Shown one piece after another: positions 11,166 through 23,169 of a stretch of 64,000 nt of DNA. Under the pieces are notes generated by a model. That model worked only from the letters and a program-made list of their open reading frames with translations. It did not search any database and had not been told where the DNA came from. The translations under genes and the position numbers were made by a program. Position 1 is the first letter of the stretch; every line of letters starts with the position of its first letter. Source of the stretch: Artemisia argyi (taxonomy: Eukaryota; Streptophyta; Magnoliopsida; Asterales; Asteraceae); the NCBI GenBank assembly GCA_030686995.1, contig CM060680.1, positions 84,875,104 to 84,939,103 of the forward strand, written 5' to 3'.

Positions 11166-12278
11166 ACAAAGATGTTACTAAAGTTTGCGTTTGTGTTGTC
11201 TTAAGGTAATAAAGTTTCAAAGTTGTCATCCAGGTTACTCAACTTAATTTGACCGGTTAAATTTGTTACTGTATTTTGGGTAACCTAGAGTTACCGGTGA
11301 AAATCCTACGTGGCATGCATTTTTTGTCATCCAGGTTACCCAACTTCTTGCGACTTGTTATATTTGTTATCCAAGTTATATTTATGTTAATTTGACTGTT
11401 TTTATATATTTTCATACACTTTAATCCGTTTTTATGCATTTTCATACGTTTTTATCCGTTGTAGTCCGTTTTTATACGTTTTCATATGTTTTCATCTGTT
11501 TTTACATTTTCGTCTTCTTTTATACATTTTTGTCTGTTTCTGTATCGATTTTAAATCACGATTTTAACTCCTTTTTTGTCTGAATCATCAAAAGTGTAAA
11601 ACACGAAAGTTGTCCGAAATGATGTTTTACATCAAGACTCGCGATATTTTAATAGATGAAAACGATAAAATATAAGAAAATGGATGAATCGATTTTAAAT
11701 CCAAAATGATGTATCGATATTAAATCTCAATTTTTATCCGTTTTCATACATATTATATGTATAAAAATGGATGAAAACGGATAAAATATAAGAAAAACAG
11801 ATGAAACGAATAAAAATGTATAAACACGGATAAAAACATATGAAAACGTGAGGAAAACGGATAAAAACATGAGAAAATGGATGAAAACGTATAAAAATGG
11901 ACGAAAACTGATAAAAACCTATGAAAACATGAGAAAAACGGACGAAAAATGATAAAACCGTAAGAATAGTCAATCAGGACTAACGATGCAAATATTTTAA
12001 CTCAATGAGGACTAACGATGCAAATAGTTAAATGTATGATATAAAAAATTATGGACTAAATTTGTGATACCCCACAAACCACAGGGACGTAACATGTCAA
12101 TGTTTGAAAATTGAAATGCTAACAACAGGTTGCCCACCGTGGGAGTGACCTGAGTGTACTGTTTTAAAATGTTCAGTAACACATAAAACAAACCCGTAAC
12201 ATTGAGTAACCTGGATGACAACTTTGAAACTTTATTACCTTAAGACAACACAAACGCAAACTTTAGTAACATCTTTGT
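11166..12278. mobile_element. Non-autonomous TIR element with a perfect 77-bp inverted repeat
   Basis: The 77 bases at 11166-11242, beginning ACAAAGATGTTACTAAAG, are the exact reverse complement of 12202-12278. Inside are further inverted arms of a degenerate TTTTCATCCGTTTTTAT-type repeat: plus sense at 11395-11530, complementary sense at 11740-11960. Copies of GGACTAACGATGCAAATA occur near 11970 and 12010. There is no transposase. I could not find a matching target-site duplication, so the true ends may lie slightly outside. The ORF at 11734-11973 on the minus strand is a translation of the tandem repeat. Confidence 0.7.
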
Positions 12279-12581
12279 CTAATAACCCCTCAATTAACTC
12301 AAGAGTCAAGATAAATTATGGGACCAAGTACTTAAAGTGACTACTTTTGTAACATTATTTATGTACCTTTAAATCTTTTTTCCTTTCCGAGTGCTCAAAT
12401 CTAATCTAATAAAAGATTCAACTTTCAAGTGGGATTCTGAAGTTTAACAGTTCAAAAGGAACCCAAAGAGGATGTCATTTTTAAGCCCCCACATTCCATA
12501 ACTGGACCATCTTATTGGTCCAAAATATGGACTAACATTTAACTCAGAGACCTTTTCGCCCATAAAAACCTTTGATTGTGT

Positions 12582-13069
12582 GTGTGGATTAGGGGTGTTC
12601 ATGGGTCGGGTAATAACCCGAATAAACCGAAAATCAAATCGAATCGAATCGAAAAAAATCCTAAACCGAACCGAACTTGTTAAACCGAACCGAACCGAAT
12701 TAAAAATTCGGTTTTCGATTTGAATATAGGTTTAGCTATCTGAACTGAAAACCGAACCGAAAATCGAATTTATATAAATATATATATATATTTTTTATAT
12801 ATTTATATTATTTTATATATAAAAAATTCTATTAAAATTTTATACTAATATAAAAAACATCTTTTTATGCTTGAAATATTTTTTTTTCTAAAAATATAAA
12901 TAATTAAATTTTCGGTTTTGACTCATAACTGAACCGAACTTCGGTTTGGTTCTCGGTTCGGTTCGGTTCGATTTTCGGTTATGACCCAAAAGAAATTTTT
13001 AACCGAATAACCCGAACAGAATAAACCGATTAACCGAGAACCGAACCGATAAACACCCCTAGTGTGGAT
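12582..13069. mobile_element. hAT-like MITE with 8-bp TSD
   Basis: The element spans 12590-13061, beginning TAGGGGTGTTCATGGG and ending AAACACCCCTA. It is flanked by GTGTGGAT at 12582-12589 and 13062-13069. An 8-bp duplication and a TAGGGGTGTT terminus fit hAT-type MITEs. The interior is rich in CCGAACCGAA / TTCGGTTCGG arms around an AT-rich loop, so the whole can fold back on itself. It has no coding capacity. Confidence 0.85.
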
Positions 13070-15040
13070 TCCAACTCTTAAAAATAATTTATTTACTCAT
13101 TCCTTCGCAACTTGTGACAAATGACTCCATTAATGGAGAATTTATTTCAACGATTTCTTTATCATGATCAAGACTTATTTGTTTTAGTTGGATACGATGT
13201 GACAAAATCGTCATACCGGAGAAGTTGGAAAACGATTGATTGTTAATATTACACTGGTCGAGCAGATAACTATAAACTAGCATCTTACACATAACTCTTT
13301 TCAGAACATAATATATCAACAATATAAATAATACGCTTCAAGACTTTTGAACCATTTTAGTCACTTCATCAAATTGTGTTTTGTATAAAAGTGGGATCTC
13401 GACTTAATAAAAGACTAATCAAAGTGTCTTTTTTGTATTCGTCAACTACGGGTTAATATAAACGGTTTGAGGTTAAAAACCTAATGATCAAAGTGGAAAT
13501 TAATCTTGTTTAATGATTTGACGATGGTTCACATACGATAGCTAAGTAAACCAATGAAGTCGTGAAGCATTTGGATGACATATATAATGCTGAATGAGAA
13601 TAATATTTGTAAGTACTAGGCAAGAATACCGTGAATCTATTATTTTAGCATTTTAATATATTTCATAAGTATATATAGTTGTAGGACTCGAGATTCCCGT
13701 TTGTTACTTAGATCGAAATATTTTGCTTTAAGATTAGTGAATAAAAGTAGATATATATACCCATTAAAACTTGCATATTTGTATATGTATCCAAAACATG
13801 TTTAAACATCATTATAAATTATACATTAAAAATTTGTGTTTTGGAGAAATATGCAAATATTTATGTTTTAGTGGGTATATATGCAATTCCTCCTAAGTAA
13901 CTATTATAAATGAAGTTGAATTAAAAAAGGAAAAGTAAATAAAAAAGTTAATTAACTAGGTTTGTAACGAGTAAAAATCAAATGAGAAATAAAATTAAAA
14001 TAATAAATATGAGAATAAATCACAACCACACATTATTTCAGCATCTCCTCTTAAATTTATCTTCCTCATTTGAAATATGTGAATGAAATTTCTTCTCATT
14101 CTTCTTATTTCAGGTTTTCTTCTCACTGAATCTCTTCTAACAAACACAAAATACAGATGTTGAAAGCTTCACTTAACAAGTTAACTATACAATAGTGTGT
14201 GTTTTTAGCAAGCAATGTTAGTGAGTTATCCTTATCAGTGACATTATTACCGGTATTATCTAGGCTTATTGTATTATTTTTGGAAGGTCTAGCCTATTTT
14301 AGTATTGCTTATATTGTATCTAAACCTTATTGGTAAGTTAGTGTAATTACATACTACAACATACCATCAAGGCCAATCTCTTAAAACTTCTCAAGAAAGA
14401 TTTATCACTGCTGACAGGGGAAGTGCTAAAAAATTTTGCTCGAGAAGTCACATTTTAATAATTTTTGTAAACTACACTACAAATTGGTTCATTGAAGGAG
14501 GACGGGCAAATTACAAAAAAATCTAGATATTTTAGAAATTTTACACTACAATTTTATTTTATTTTTCATTATGGAGCCACATGACCCTTGTGATCCCTCC
14601 TTGTCTCTACCCCTGACTGCTGATTCCAAAACTGCTAAGGAGCCTCGAGGATATTATTGAAACAATATTTGTTATAGAACATATTGACTTTTGGGTTCAC
14701 TTTCTAGTTAAAAAAATGGTTTTCAAATTTAGTCTTGTATGACCGTTAAACCGTGCGAATTTATAGAATCTTGATAGGTGTTCAAAAGTTGGCGTGATGT
14801 TTTTACTAGATCAAAATAATGTTTTGTGTGACCAACTTTCTTTTTTATCAGACCAACATGATATTTTTGTCTTATTAGAAAAGTGAGACTTGTCTTTCAC
14901 ATATTTTTCAAGTTTGAAAAGTGTCTTTTGTTTTCGCGTCCTTTTGTGTTACTGTATTATAAAGTCATAAATTAAAGGTTGAATTTATTTTAATAAATGC
15001 AAAATATAGATAACTATATGCTGAAAATAGAATATGTACA
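13070..15040. other. Intergenic, no recognisable gene
   Basis: AT-rich sequence. Short frames such as 13089-13322 on the minus strand show no domain or motif. No repeat structure stands out. Confidence 0.45.
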
Positions 15041-15347
15041 ATGTCGAAACTACCTAAAATGATCTCTTTTCTTCATTTTAATGTAGAATCTTCTAACCAT
15101 AATTTCATAAGACAAGAAAATATAAACTATAATAATTTTAAAAAAAGTAACAAAACAGAAAGCCATAACTTTCTACACTTTCTTCAGTGCAAAAACAGCC
15201 AAACCTCAAACCGCCGTACAACTAATTATGCACAAGACACAAGTCAATACAGCTTTATCACCTCTAGCCTTTACACATTTAACAGCTACCTTAAAAAACC
15301 CTAAAAAGAAACCCTAAATATTTATCATCATCATCATCATGACGTCA

Positions 15348-15812
15348 TCATCTGCGTCTCCACGTCAGCATTTTCCGGCAACCACATACGGCAGCAATCC
15401 TAGTCTTCACATTTTCGAAATCCGAAAACCGACACGGTATCGTAAGCCCACCTGCATGATCATGGCCATACTCTTCCTCAGCTTCCCTTAACAACTGTCC
15501 AAATAAAGGATGGTTTATATAAATCACAGGCACCAACACCCTCTTAAAATCACCATCTTTTTGACCCACATAAACCGCCATCTTTCCTTTCGGAACCGGC
15601 TTTTCGAGCTCCGGTTTTTGTACAAAACCCGGTTTTTTTGAACAGACGGATATAGCTTTTGTCTTAAGCTTGCAACCCCATGTTAAAAACTTTGAAATAG
15701 ATGTTTGTGACTTGTCTAGACGTCTATAACCTACCGGAGATTGGTTTCTCCGGTAGACTGGCCGGAAAAGTGAATTTACTCTAGTTTTTATAAAGAACCC
15801 TCTAAACTTCAT
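15348..15812 (-). CDS. SAUR family protein (small auxin-up RNA)
   Basis: A single-exon, 154-residue protein starts at the ATG at 15812, as is normal for SAUR genes. Residues 1-70 are a variable basic leader. The SAUR domain runs from about 72 to 140, with the family signatures GKMAVYVGQ (76-84), FKRVLVPVIYINHPLFGQLL (89-108), AEEEYGHDH (111-119) and GGLTIPCRF (121-129). Family knowledge: SAURs are short-lived, auxin- or environment-induced proteins. Many promote cell expansion by inhibiting PP2C.D phosphatases, which raises plasma-membrane H+-ATPase activity. Localisation varies, and no signal peptide is visible here. The long N-terminal leader fits the group with N-terminal extensions rather than the shortest, clustered SAURs. 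It stands alone here, with no tandem copy. The frame is intact, so it is probably functional. Confidence 0.95.
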   Translation of the reverse strand: MKFRGFFIKTRVNSLFRPVYRRNQSPVGYRRLDKSQTSISKFLTWGCKLKTKAISVCSKKPGFVQKPELEKPVPKGKMAVYVGQKDGDFKRVLVPVIYINHPLFGQLLREAEEEYGHDHAGGLTIPCRFSDFENVKTRIAAVCGCRKMLTWRRR

Positions 15813-16087
15813 CTTTTTTCCAAGAAAATGAAAGCCCAGATCAGATTTTTGATTCTAAGAAATGGGTATTTGATGGTTTTTGATAAGGATTAGTATAGGT
15901 TAAGGGTGTGTGATAGACATGGCTTATGCATGCATAAAGATGTTGTACCTTATGTTTTGATGATGGTGATAAGGGTTCTATTTTTGTTACAAGTTTAATT
16001 ATGGCATGGTGATGTATGAGAGAATTTGAGAAATGTATTTGGGAGTAGATGATTAATTGTGAAGAAGAAATAGTGTGGAATATATGT

Positions 16088-16100
16088 GTATATATATAGA
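16088..16100 (-). promoter_or_regulatory. Possible TATA box of the SAUR gene
   Basis: A TATATATATA run lies about 280 bp upstream of the SAUR ATG. It would imply a 5' UTR near 240 bp, long for a SAUR, so other AT-rich positions remain possible. Confidence 0.3.
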
Positions 16101-16251
16101 AAGAGTATAGCTCACACGCACTAGAAACACGTTAAGTGTGTGTCAAAGAATAGAAGTCGGACTAAAGTAACAAAGAGAGCTGGTCATCGGTTAGATTTGG
16201 AATAAGAAAAAACTGAAAAAGTCTAAAGTGGAATTTGTCCGCTGGATTGGC

Positions 16252-16257
16252 CACGTG
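16252..16257 (-). promoter_or_regulatory. G-box (CACGTG) upstream of the SAUR gene
   Basis: A palindromic CACGTG, as GCCACGTGTAA, lies about 440 bp upstream of the SAUR ATG. G-boxes are bound by bZIP and bHLH (PIF) factors, which are known to control many SAUR genes. I did not see a canonical TGTCTC auxin element nearby. One hexamer is weak evidence. Confidence 0.3.
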
Positions 16258-16442
16258 TAAGATTCTCATTCGATGTTTCACCGATGCTTTTTATCACAAA
16301 ATTATTTAATTTTATCCCTGAAATATTTTCACTTTTTTACTTTTACACTTTATAATCATGATGATAGGTTTAGTTAGATCATTTATCAAAAAGAATTGTT
16401 GTATCCAAAAAACTATATAAAATAATTTGCTAACTAAATATA

Positions 16443-16896
16443 GAGGATAAGTGTTCTGGTGCGTCAAGACACCGCAAAGGCGTCGCTAAGACGCGATGCA
16501 TGGTTTCGCTGCCACAAATGGACTTTGGCGGTTGATCTAGGCGTGACACAAAAAGAAGTGAAATAAAGCGAGAAAATGCGCGCTTTTTGGTAAGACGTGA
16601 CGTCATTTTTTGAACCAGATTATTTTTATTATTTTATTTATTTATTATTATTATTTTATTTTTTTTAACTATTATTTGAAATTTGGGCTATTTAATATAT
16701 GGGCTGGTAACTATATATTAAATAGTAATCTAAATGTTTAATATAGTACTCTAAAATTATAAATACATAAACCTGCAAATATTTTTTTGCGGCTTTAGTT
16801 ACGCCTTAAGAAACGCAAAGGTTTTGTCATAGCGCGCAAGGCTTGAGGCACGGCCATACCACGCCTCACGCCTTTTATAACCTTGTGGAGGATAAG
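16443..16896. mobile_element. MITE-like element with 9-bp TSD
   Basis: GAGGATAAG at 16443-16451 is repeated exactly at 16888-16896. The 436 bp between begin TGTTCTGGTGCGTCAAG and end TTTTATAACCTTGTG. GC-rich segments related to AAGGCGT/ACGCCT occur in opposite sense near both ends, around an AT-rich middle (16620-16790). A 9-bp duplication suggests the Mutator superfamily, but the outermost bases do not form a clean inverted repeat. Confidence 0.6.
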
Positions 16897-17225
16897 AAAA
16901 AAGAAAGAGATATCATGATGCAATATCATTAGATAAATACATTTGCAAAATCATTTTGTGAATTAAATTTTGTTAATCTTTTGTGCATCTAGCAGTGCTC
17001 GCTCCATAATCTTTTTTCCATCTTACTTGCTCATTTGACATTTGTCACACCCCTCCTAAAATCATGATCAAATACAATTGTAATCTATTAAAGAAATTAT
17101 AATCTAAATGGTAATAAATTGTAATTGTAGTTGTATCGTAATGTAATGCAATGAATTACAATATAAAGTAATTGCAATCTATAAAAGGAAAATTAACTTC
17201 ACATGTTTAATTGGTTAATACTCTG

Positions 17226-17226
17226 C

Positions 17227-17267
<41 letters not shown>

Positions 17268-17279
17268 TAATAATAATAA
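17226..17279. repeat. (TAA)n microsatellite
   Basis: A trinucleotide tract with one GATAA interruption, about 50 bp before the solo Copia LTR. Confidence 0.9.
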
Positions 17280-17325
17280 AATCAAAAAATAGACCAATCG
17301 CGTAAGTGCATATCACTTTCTAGAC

Positions 17326-18423
17326 TGTGGAAAACTAGATGGGTTGAATAATTTACTGGTTTTTAACTTGATTAACTTTGAAAACTTTACGTGTAATCAA
17401 TAATAGTAACTACTAAACGATAAGTAATATGCAAAAGTAAAGTAAGAAACAATCAAACCACAACACGAATGTTTATCGTGGTTCAGCTATAAGGACTCTT
17501 TTTCCTTGCCCTACTCTACGCCCCGAGTATCCAACTTGAGAGTTTCTTTCACTAGTCAACAAGCTCCTTTAACTGGCGAATAAAACGTTACACATCGCTT
17601 ACACAAGATTACCGACACAAAACTAGATTTCGAGTTCTTTTACAAGGGTACAACCACTCCCGTTACACTGTGTATTTTAAGGACTAAAATACTAACCGAT
17701 CACTACTGAAATTACACAATCAAATAAAGTGTAAACTATGCAAGTTTACACAATGCTAAGCTAACAAGACTTGCAACGTTATGTTGAGACTTGTAACTTT
17801 TGGTATGAACTTGTCATCTTCTTTGATACAAAAGATCTCACACAAATGAAATGTTAATGAGTTAGATGAATGAAATGAGAATGTATGTGTAAAGTATAAT
17901 GGTAAGTGATGAAGGATTTTTTGAGTGTAGCTTGCTATTTATAGCCAACCAAGACAGCAGGCTGGCGGATCCGGCGGAACCAAAACAAGGGTTCCGCCCT
18001 TGAACCCAAAGGGTTCCGCCAGGCCTGACAATCGAACGCTCAAGAAATCTTTTCATATCTATGCAAGTCTAATCAAGATCCTTTAAATCAACTACAACAT
18101 AGTTTGAGTAAGAATCTTTCCAAAGGTGTAAGAGATCTTTCCAAAAGTTAACTTAGAGATTTTGAAAATCTTTATAAGATTACACATGATGCATGCCATG
18201 ATGTCATACAACATTTTCTATTTTTAGAAAATATGAAAATGCTATGTTTTATATTAAATGTAAATGTAACAAATGTAATGTTTAAAAGAAATAAAGTCTA
18301 GTTATGAAAGACTTAAGATATATTCATGTTTTGCAAAAAATTAAAGTTTTTACTTTGTCGTTAACAAAACTTAGCAAAGATGTAAAATATAAATAACGTT
18401 TTTAGACGATATTTGTATTAACA
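17326..18423 (-). mobile_element. Solo LTR of the Sirevirus-type Copia family
   Basis: It begins TGTGGAAAACTAGATGG and ends TTTGTATTAACA, and it matches the LTR at 6426-7494 throughout, including AACCACAACACGA and ACAAGGGTACAACCACTCCC. No internal domain follows on either side. Flanks are TAGAC (17321-17325) and TAAAC (18424-18428), a 5-bp duplication with one change. This supports LTR-LTR recombination of a former full element. The TATA box (CTATTTATAGCC, about 17935-17946) and the GGCGGAACC/GGTTCCGCC palindrome are retained, with one extra right arm (18011-18020). Confidence 0.88.
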
Positions 18424-19083
18424 TAAACCTTAAATTTTCAAAAGTCCAAAGTATACCGGGCGACTGGGCAACTTGTACAACACAACCATGAGTCAACAAG
18501 TGTCAAAATATGGTACTTGATATTTTTTATTCAGTTGACAAGGACACGTGTCAAACATAAACAAAGGTTACCCTAAAAAAGAGCTGCCCTTGGTCTATTT
18601 TGGACGTTTGAAAAAAATAGGTAAAAAATTATATACACTCGAGTGACTAGCATTTTTTTAGAATTTTCTCTAATAATAATAATGATAATAAATATTTAAA
18701 TTTGACAACACTTAATAATTTAATTACAAAAATGACAATAATAAAAATATTTATAATAATAATAATTAACAATTTTAAATATAAAAAAATATATTATTTT
18801 TAAAATTTTAATATAAATAATATCTTTAAAATTAGCTGAGAGTAATTAATAATTATAATAAATAAATATTAATTTAATAAGAAATAAATCAGATATTTAT
18901 TAATATAATAATCAATTATAAATAACAGTTAATCTAGATATTAATTATAAAAATAGTAATAAAATTATATTGGATATGAAAATAATAAAAGTAATATTAT
19001 AATTAATAAGGTAATTAATAATAAAAATATTATTATAATACATAATACAATTAATAATAATGCTATAAAAATAATTATACGAA

Positions 19084-19174
<91 letters not shown>

Positions 19175-19340
19175 TGTTCATAAGATATATAAATAATAAT
19201 TAATAATCATGTTAAAAGATAAATACTGATATTAATGTATAAATATCTGAATTCCAGCATAAATCTAAACATTCGATCCAAACAGTCAAATTACTTTGCA
19301 AACCAAACAGTCAACTTAATGTAATATGAATTACAATTAT
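18424..19340. repeat. AT-rich intergenic tract with an (ATT)n microsatellite
   Basis: An extremely A/T-rich stretch. The pure ATT tract runs from 19084 to about 19172. The ORF across it is poly-isoleucine and not a gene. Confidence 0.7.
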
Positions 19341-19579
19341 TTATGAATATTTAGAGAAAGAAATTATAAGTTAAGGAGAAGGATGATAGAATTGGCGAAC
19401 TTGCGTAAAAATAAGAAAATGTAATATTGCAAGTCACACCCTTCTAGGAAAGACTAGAGGGGGTGTTTATAGTCTTTACAAACGTAAATATAAAGATGTG
19501 CGAAATAATCCTTATACAATTAACTACTGGCATATGTATCCTAATCTAATAAAAACTATCTTTACATTTAAGGCTAACA

Positions 19580-19594
19580 ATCTCCCCCTATGTA
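19580..19594 (-). promoter_or_regulatory. Polypurine tract of the decayed Copia-like element
   Basis: The minus strand reads CATAGGGGGAGATTG directly before the LTR start TGTTAGCC. Similar G5 words recur on the same strand at about 20324 (GAGGGGGAGAAT) and 20480 (TTGGGGGAGTAT). Confidence 0.55.
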
Positions 19595-22500
19595 ATGATA
19601 GACTAAATTTGCATTTACATTGTCTTCAAGTCTTTAGTGGCTTTATAGCTCGTAATGATGAGAATTTCATTTGAGAGTTGAGTAGGACCTTAAAGCTCCT
19701 TTTCTATTGATGACTCATATTTGGAGTTTTACTCTTGAACTCTTGTTCAACGTACTTGAAAATAATGCATAGGACTTGATCTTTTATCTACAACTTAGCA
19801 TGAATGTAGACTTCAGATTTTCGCTGATGAACGATCTTGACTCGTAGAAGCTATTTCAAAAACCAATCTTTGTAGCTTCTAAAACAGCTACCCTTTGAAC
19901 TAACAATCTCTTCAAACTGTAAGAACTGTGTTAATTAAGAATATTCGTTGACATTTATTAAACCATATAGATTAGATATCTTTTCATGTGATCTTGAATT
20001 TTTGACCTATAATCATGTTTTCTTTAATGAAACCCTTGTAAACTGTAACTCTTTCTTTCAATTTTAATGTTTTTTTGGTGTTGTTGATGTTGAAGTAGTG
20101 ATCATGGATTGTGTGTTGTTGATGACGTTGATATTGTTAAGAAATGATTTAACTATGATGGATGCTACCACTTCTTTCAAATACTTGTTGTTGTGACCCC
20201 TTTACATCATCGCTCTTTCAACTTACCACTCTTGACTACCTCTGAATCAACATGATTTTGATATCTCCATAAGTCTTTCCACCGTCACACATTTCTTCTT
20301 ACAATTGTCAACCAATATACCATATTCTCCCCCTCATAATGATTGTGACTAATCGTGATCATCATGAAGATGTTCAAGGAAAATGTAGAAGAATAACCCA
20401 TTTAAGCACAAAAAAATCCCGTGAAGTAGTAGTGAAGTATCAAGAATCGGAAGCAATTCTCCCTTTTCTGACCAAGCATACTCCCCCAATTTAACCAATA
20501 CGCTTCCTAAAAGTTGATTTGTATCATTCCAGTGAAGGTTTTAGGTTGATGTATTAACATTTTTTGAACGTGTAAGGCTTGTTGAAGGTATAAATGTTGT
20601 TACTTAGAGTAGAAGACTAATATTGTAATATTAGAGTGCAACAATCATTCTTCCACATGTCAGAAAACTTGGCTTAAAAAAACCATTGGGTGGTTGTTGA
20701 ATTTAGAAACCAAAACAAAATCTCGAGATACGGATGCAGAAGATGATCATCGAATACAATGAAGCACTAATCTTGTAAACACCCGAGCAATACAACTATT
20801 CTCATGACTAAATCAACAAAATGTTGTTTGTGATTTTTGGAACAAATTCAGAAGAAACACTAACTCCTAGATCACATGGATTACTAGTTAGCACATAACA
20901 TAATCATAAAATGAATAAATTTAGTGCCCTACTCTTAGTGTCGGCTTGATGTTAGCACTGGATGAATTTTCATTCAATCGTCGTGGAATACTTATTTGAA
21001 TTATCATTATGAATGATCCGGCAATGTCAGGCAGACATAGGATGTCACGAAGACATATATTAAATCCACACAATTTTTGTCGTTGATGTGTAATACAAAT
21101 ATATGTTTATGTCCTAAACACATTTTTATCGTATATCATTTTGGCTCTAGACTTAATTTGTGCACTTTTAATAAGCAGGAACCGAAGCAGGTTGTTCCTA
21201 GTTTCAATATCAACAATCTCGGAGTGAGAAGTCAACAGATTATGTGTTTAATCTCTGTGAGAATGATACAAGAACTTTTTTAGAAGACTTGAATGGCTAG
21301 GATGGGTTGTGCATTTGCATCACTAGTCCAAGATGTCTACTTCAACACCAAAAATAAATGCATGAAATCTGATAGATTATGAATTAACATGGTGTCTATC
21401 CTAATATAGGAAAGAGTTTTCAATTCTTTTAACCTTTTTCAAAAACTTCTCTTTTTCTTTTAGCCATCTCATTTTCAACTTCATCCTTTGGCTTTTATTT
21501 TCTTTTCATTTTTTTAAATATATATCTATTGGCAAACGATGTATGCTAATATGTACCCCAAACTCCATTACCTAGAACTACCTTTCCTAACCTAGAATGT
21601 GGCTCCTGGGAAGATCTTTCCGATTATGGAAGATCATAGGAGCATTTAAGAGTAACTATATCATATGAGCATACATAAAACATTTTTTAATTTATTTTTT
21701 CATTTTGTAAGAATGAAATTATTTGAAAATCTTCTAAAGTGTTTGAATATATCAAAATGTTTAACACTTGCAAGTTTTGATTGATAAAATATTTTTAGAA
21801 ATTTTCAGAAGCTCCCCTTAAAGAATAGCATGATATCCTTAAAAGGAAACAAGATGGGAGCTCTATGAAAAGTAATCATTTTTCAAACATTATTGCACTT
21901 TTGAGTCTTTCTTTGAGGACATTTTCACTTTGAATGCAAGTATAAAAAAATTTGATAAATGTTTAAATGTCATTTAAAAATTTAAATTTGACATTTAAGC
22001 TTCTCAAATTGGTGTTTTTAGTTCAAACCCGTTTTGAGCATAGAGCCTTTACATTGAAGTTCGGGCTTTACTTTGAAATGATAAAAAACCATAAAATGAA
22101 GCACCGTTCCTAAACTGAAATGTTTAAAAGTCATAACACTGAAGTACAAGTCACAATCTGAAATGATTTTAAGTCAATTTTAAGCACACATTTTAAGAAA
22201 TATTTTTATAGTTTTGAAAACAATATGCTTAGGGAAAGATTTCAAACTTTTTAGCACAACTCTTAATCAAAAGTAATTAACAACCATTCATTGAAGTACA
22301 GATTACAATCTGAAGGAATTGTAAGCCACTCTTTTGAAGCAGGGGTTGTGTATTGATCATACACAAGCCATAAACATTTAATCTTGGGTAAAGAACTGAG
22401 ATATCTTTAAGCCATTAACTTTGAAGCACGAGTTATGAACAAATATGTCCATAAGTCATTTTGACAGCAACCTAGACAACAACTACCTTTGGTACAACTT

Positions 22501-22887
22501 GTATGATAATAACGAGATAGGGTTACTATCTCGGCAACTGGCAAAGTAGTGGAGAAAGTTTCGAGATTCCTTCTAGTTCACGAGATACAAAAGCAAGAGG
22601 AACTTGGTCATGAAATAGAAATAAAAAACAAAAACGTTGAACTTAAATTGCCAAAATCTTAATATCTAAGCTATAACCAACAATTCTAAATCGACAGAAA
22701 CTTAAATTTAACCACTATGAAGCTTTTGAAAAACATAAAAATAGAATTTACATTGATAAATTTTAAAAATTAAAAAATCTTATTCGAACCATATTTTAAG
22801 CTAAGAAAAACCTGTTAAAATGGTGTTTTTAAGCAAAATAAGTAAAAGTTACAAGATTGTAGGATCAAAACTTCAAACCATTAATTA

Positions 22888-22906
22888 CCAAAGCTTTGAT
22901 ACTAAT
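22888..22906 (-). promoter_or_regulatory. Primer-binding site of the decayed Copia-like element
   Basis: The minus strand reads TAGTATCAAAGC just after the LTR, two changes from TGGTATCAGAGC. Confidence 0.55.
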
Positions 22907-23169
22907 TGTTGGATTGAATATATATGTTATGGTTATGAAATTATAGAGAGAGAAAATATAAGTTAGAGAGAAGGATGGGAGAATTGATGAACTTGTGTAA
23001 AAATAAGAAAATGTAGTATTGCAAGTCACGCCCTTTTTGCAAAGACTAGACGGGGTATTTATAGTCTTTACGAACTTAATATAAAGATGTATGACAATAA
23101 TTCCTATACGTTGAACTACTGCATACGTATCATAATCAAGTGAAACTATAGTTACATTTAAGGCAAACA

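Larger units (their letters stand above)
19341..23169 (-). mobile_element. Decayed Copia-like LTR element, about 3.8 kb
   Basis: Two direct repeats bracket the segment. The left copy is about 19341-19579, its outer edge unclear. The right copy is 22907-23169. Both contain ATATAAGTTAG-like, AAAATAAGAAAATGTA, ATTGCAAGTCAC and TTTATAGTCTTTAC blocks and end AAGGCTAACA / AAGGCAAACA. On the minus strand the right LTR is followed by ATTAGTATCAAAGCTTTGG (PBS of initiator-Met type, 22888-22906). The left LTR is preceded by CATAGGGGGAGATTG (polypurine tract, 19580-19594). So the element runs right to left. The interior has no open frame and no recognisable domain. Confidence 0.7.

Noticed and set aside
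18945..19181. 78-residue ORF made almost entirely of isoleucine
   Set aside because: It is a translation of the ATT microsatellite.
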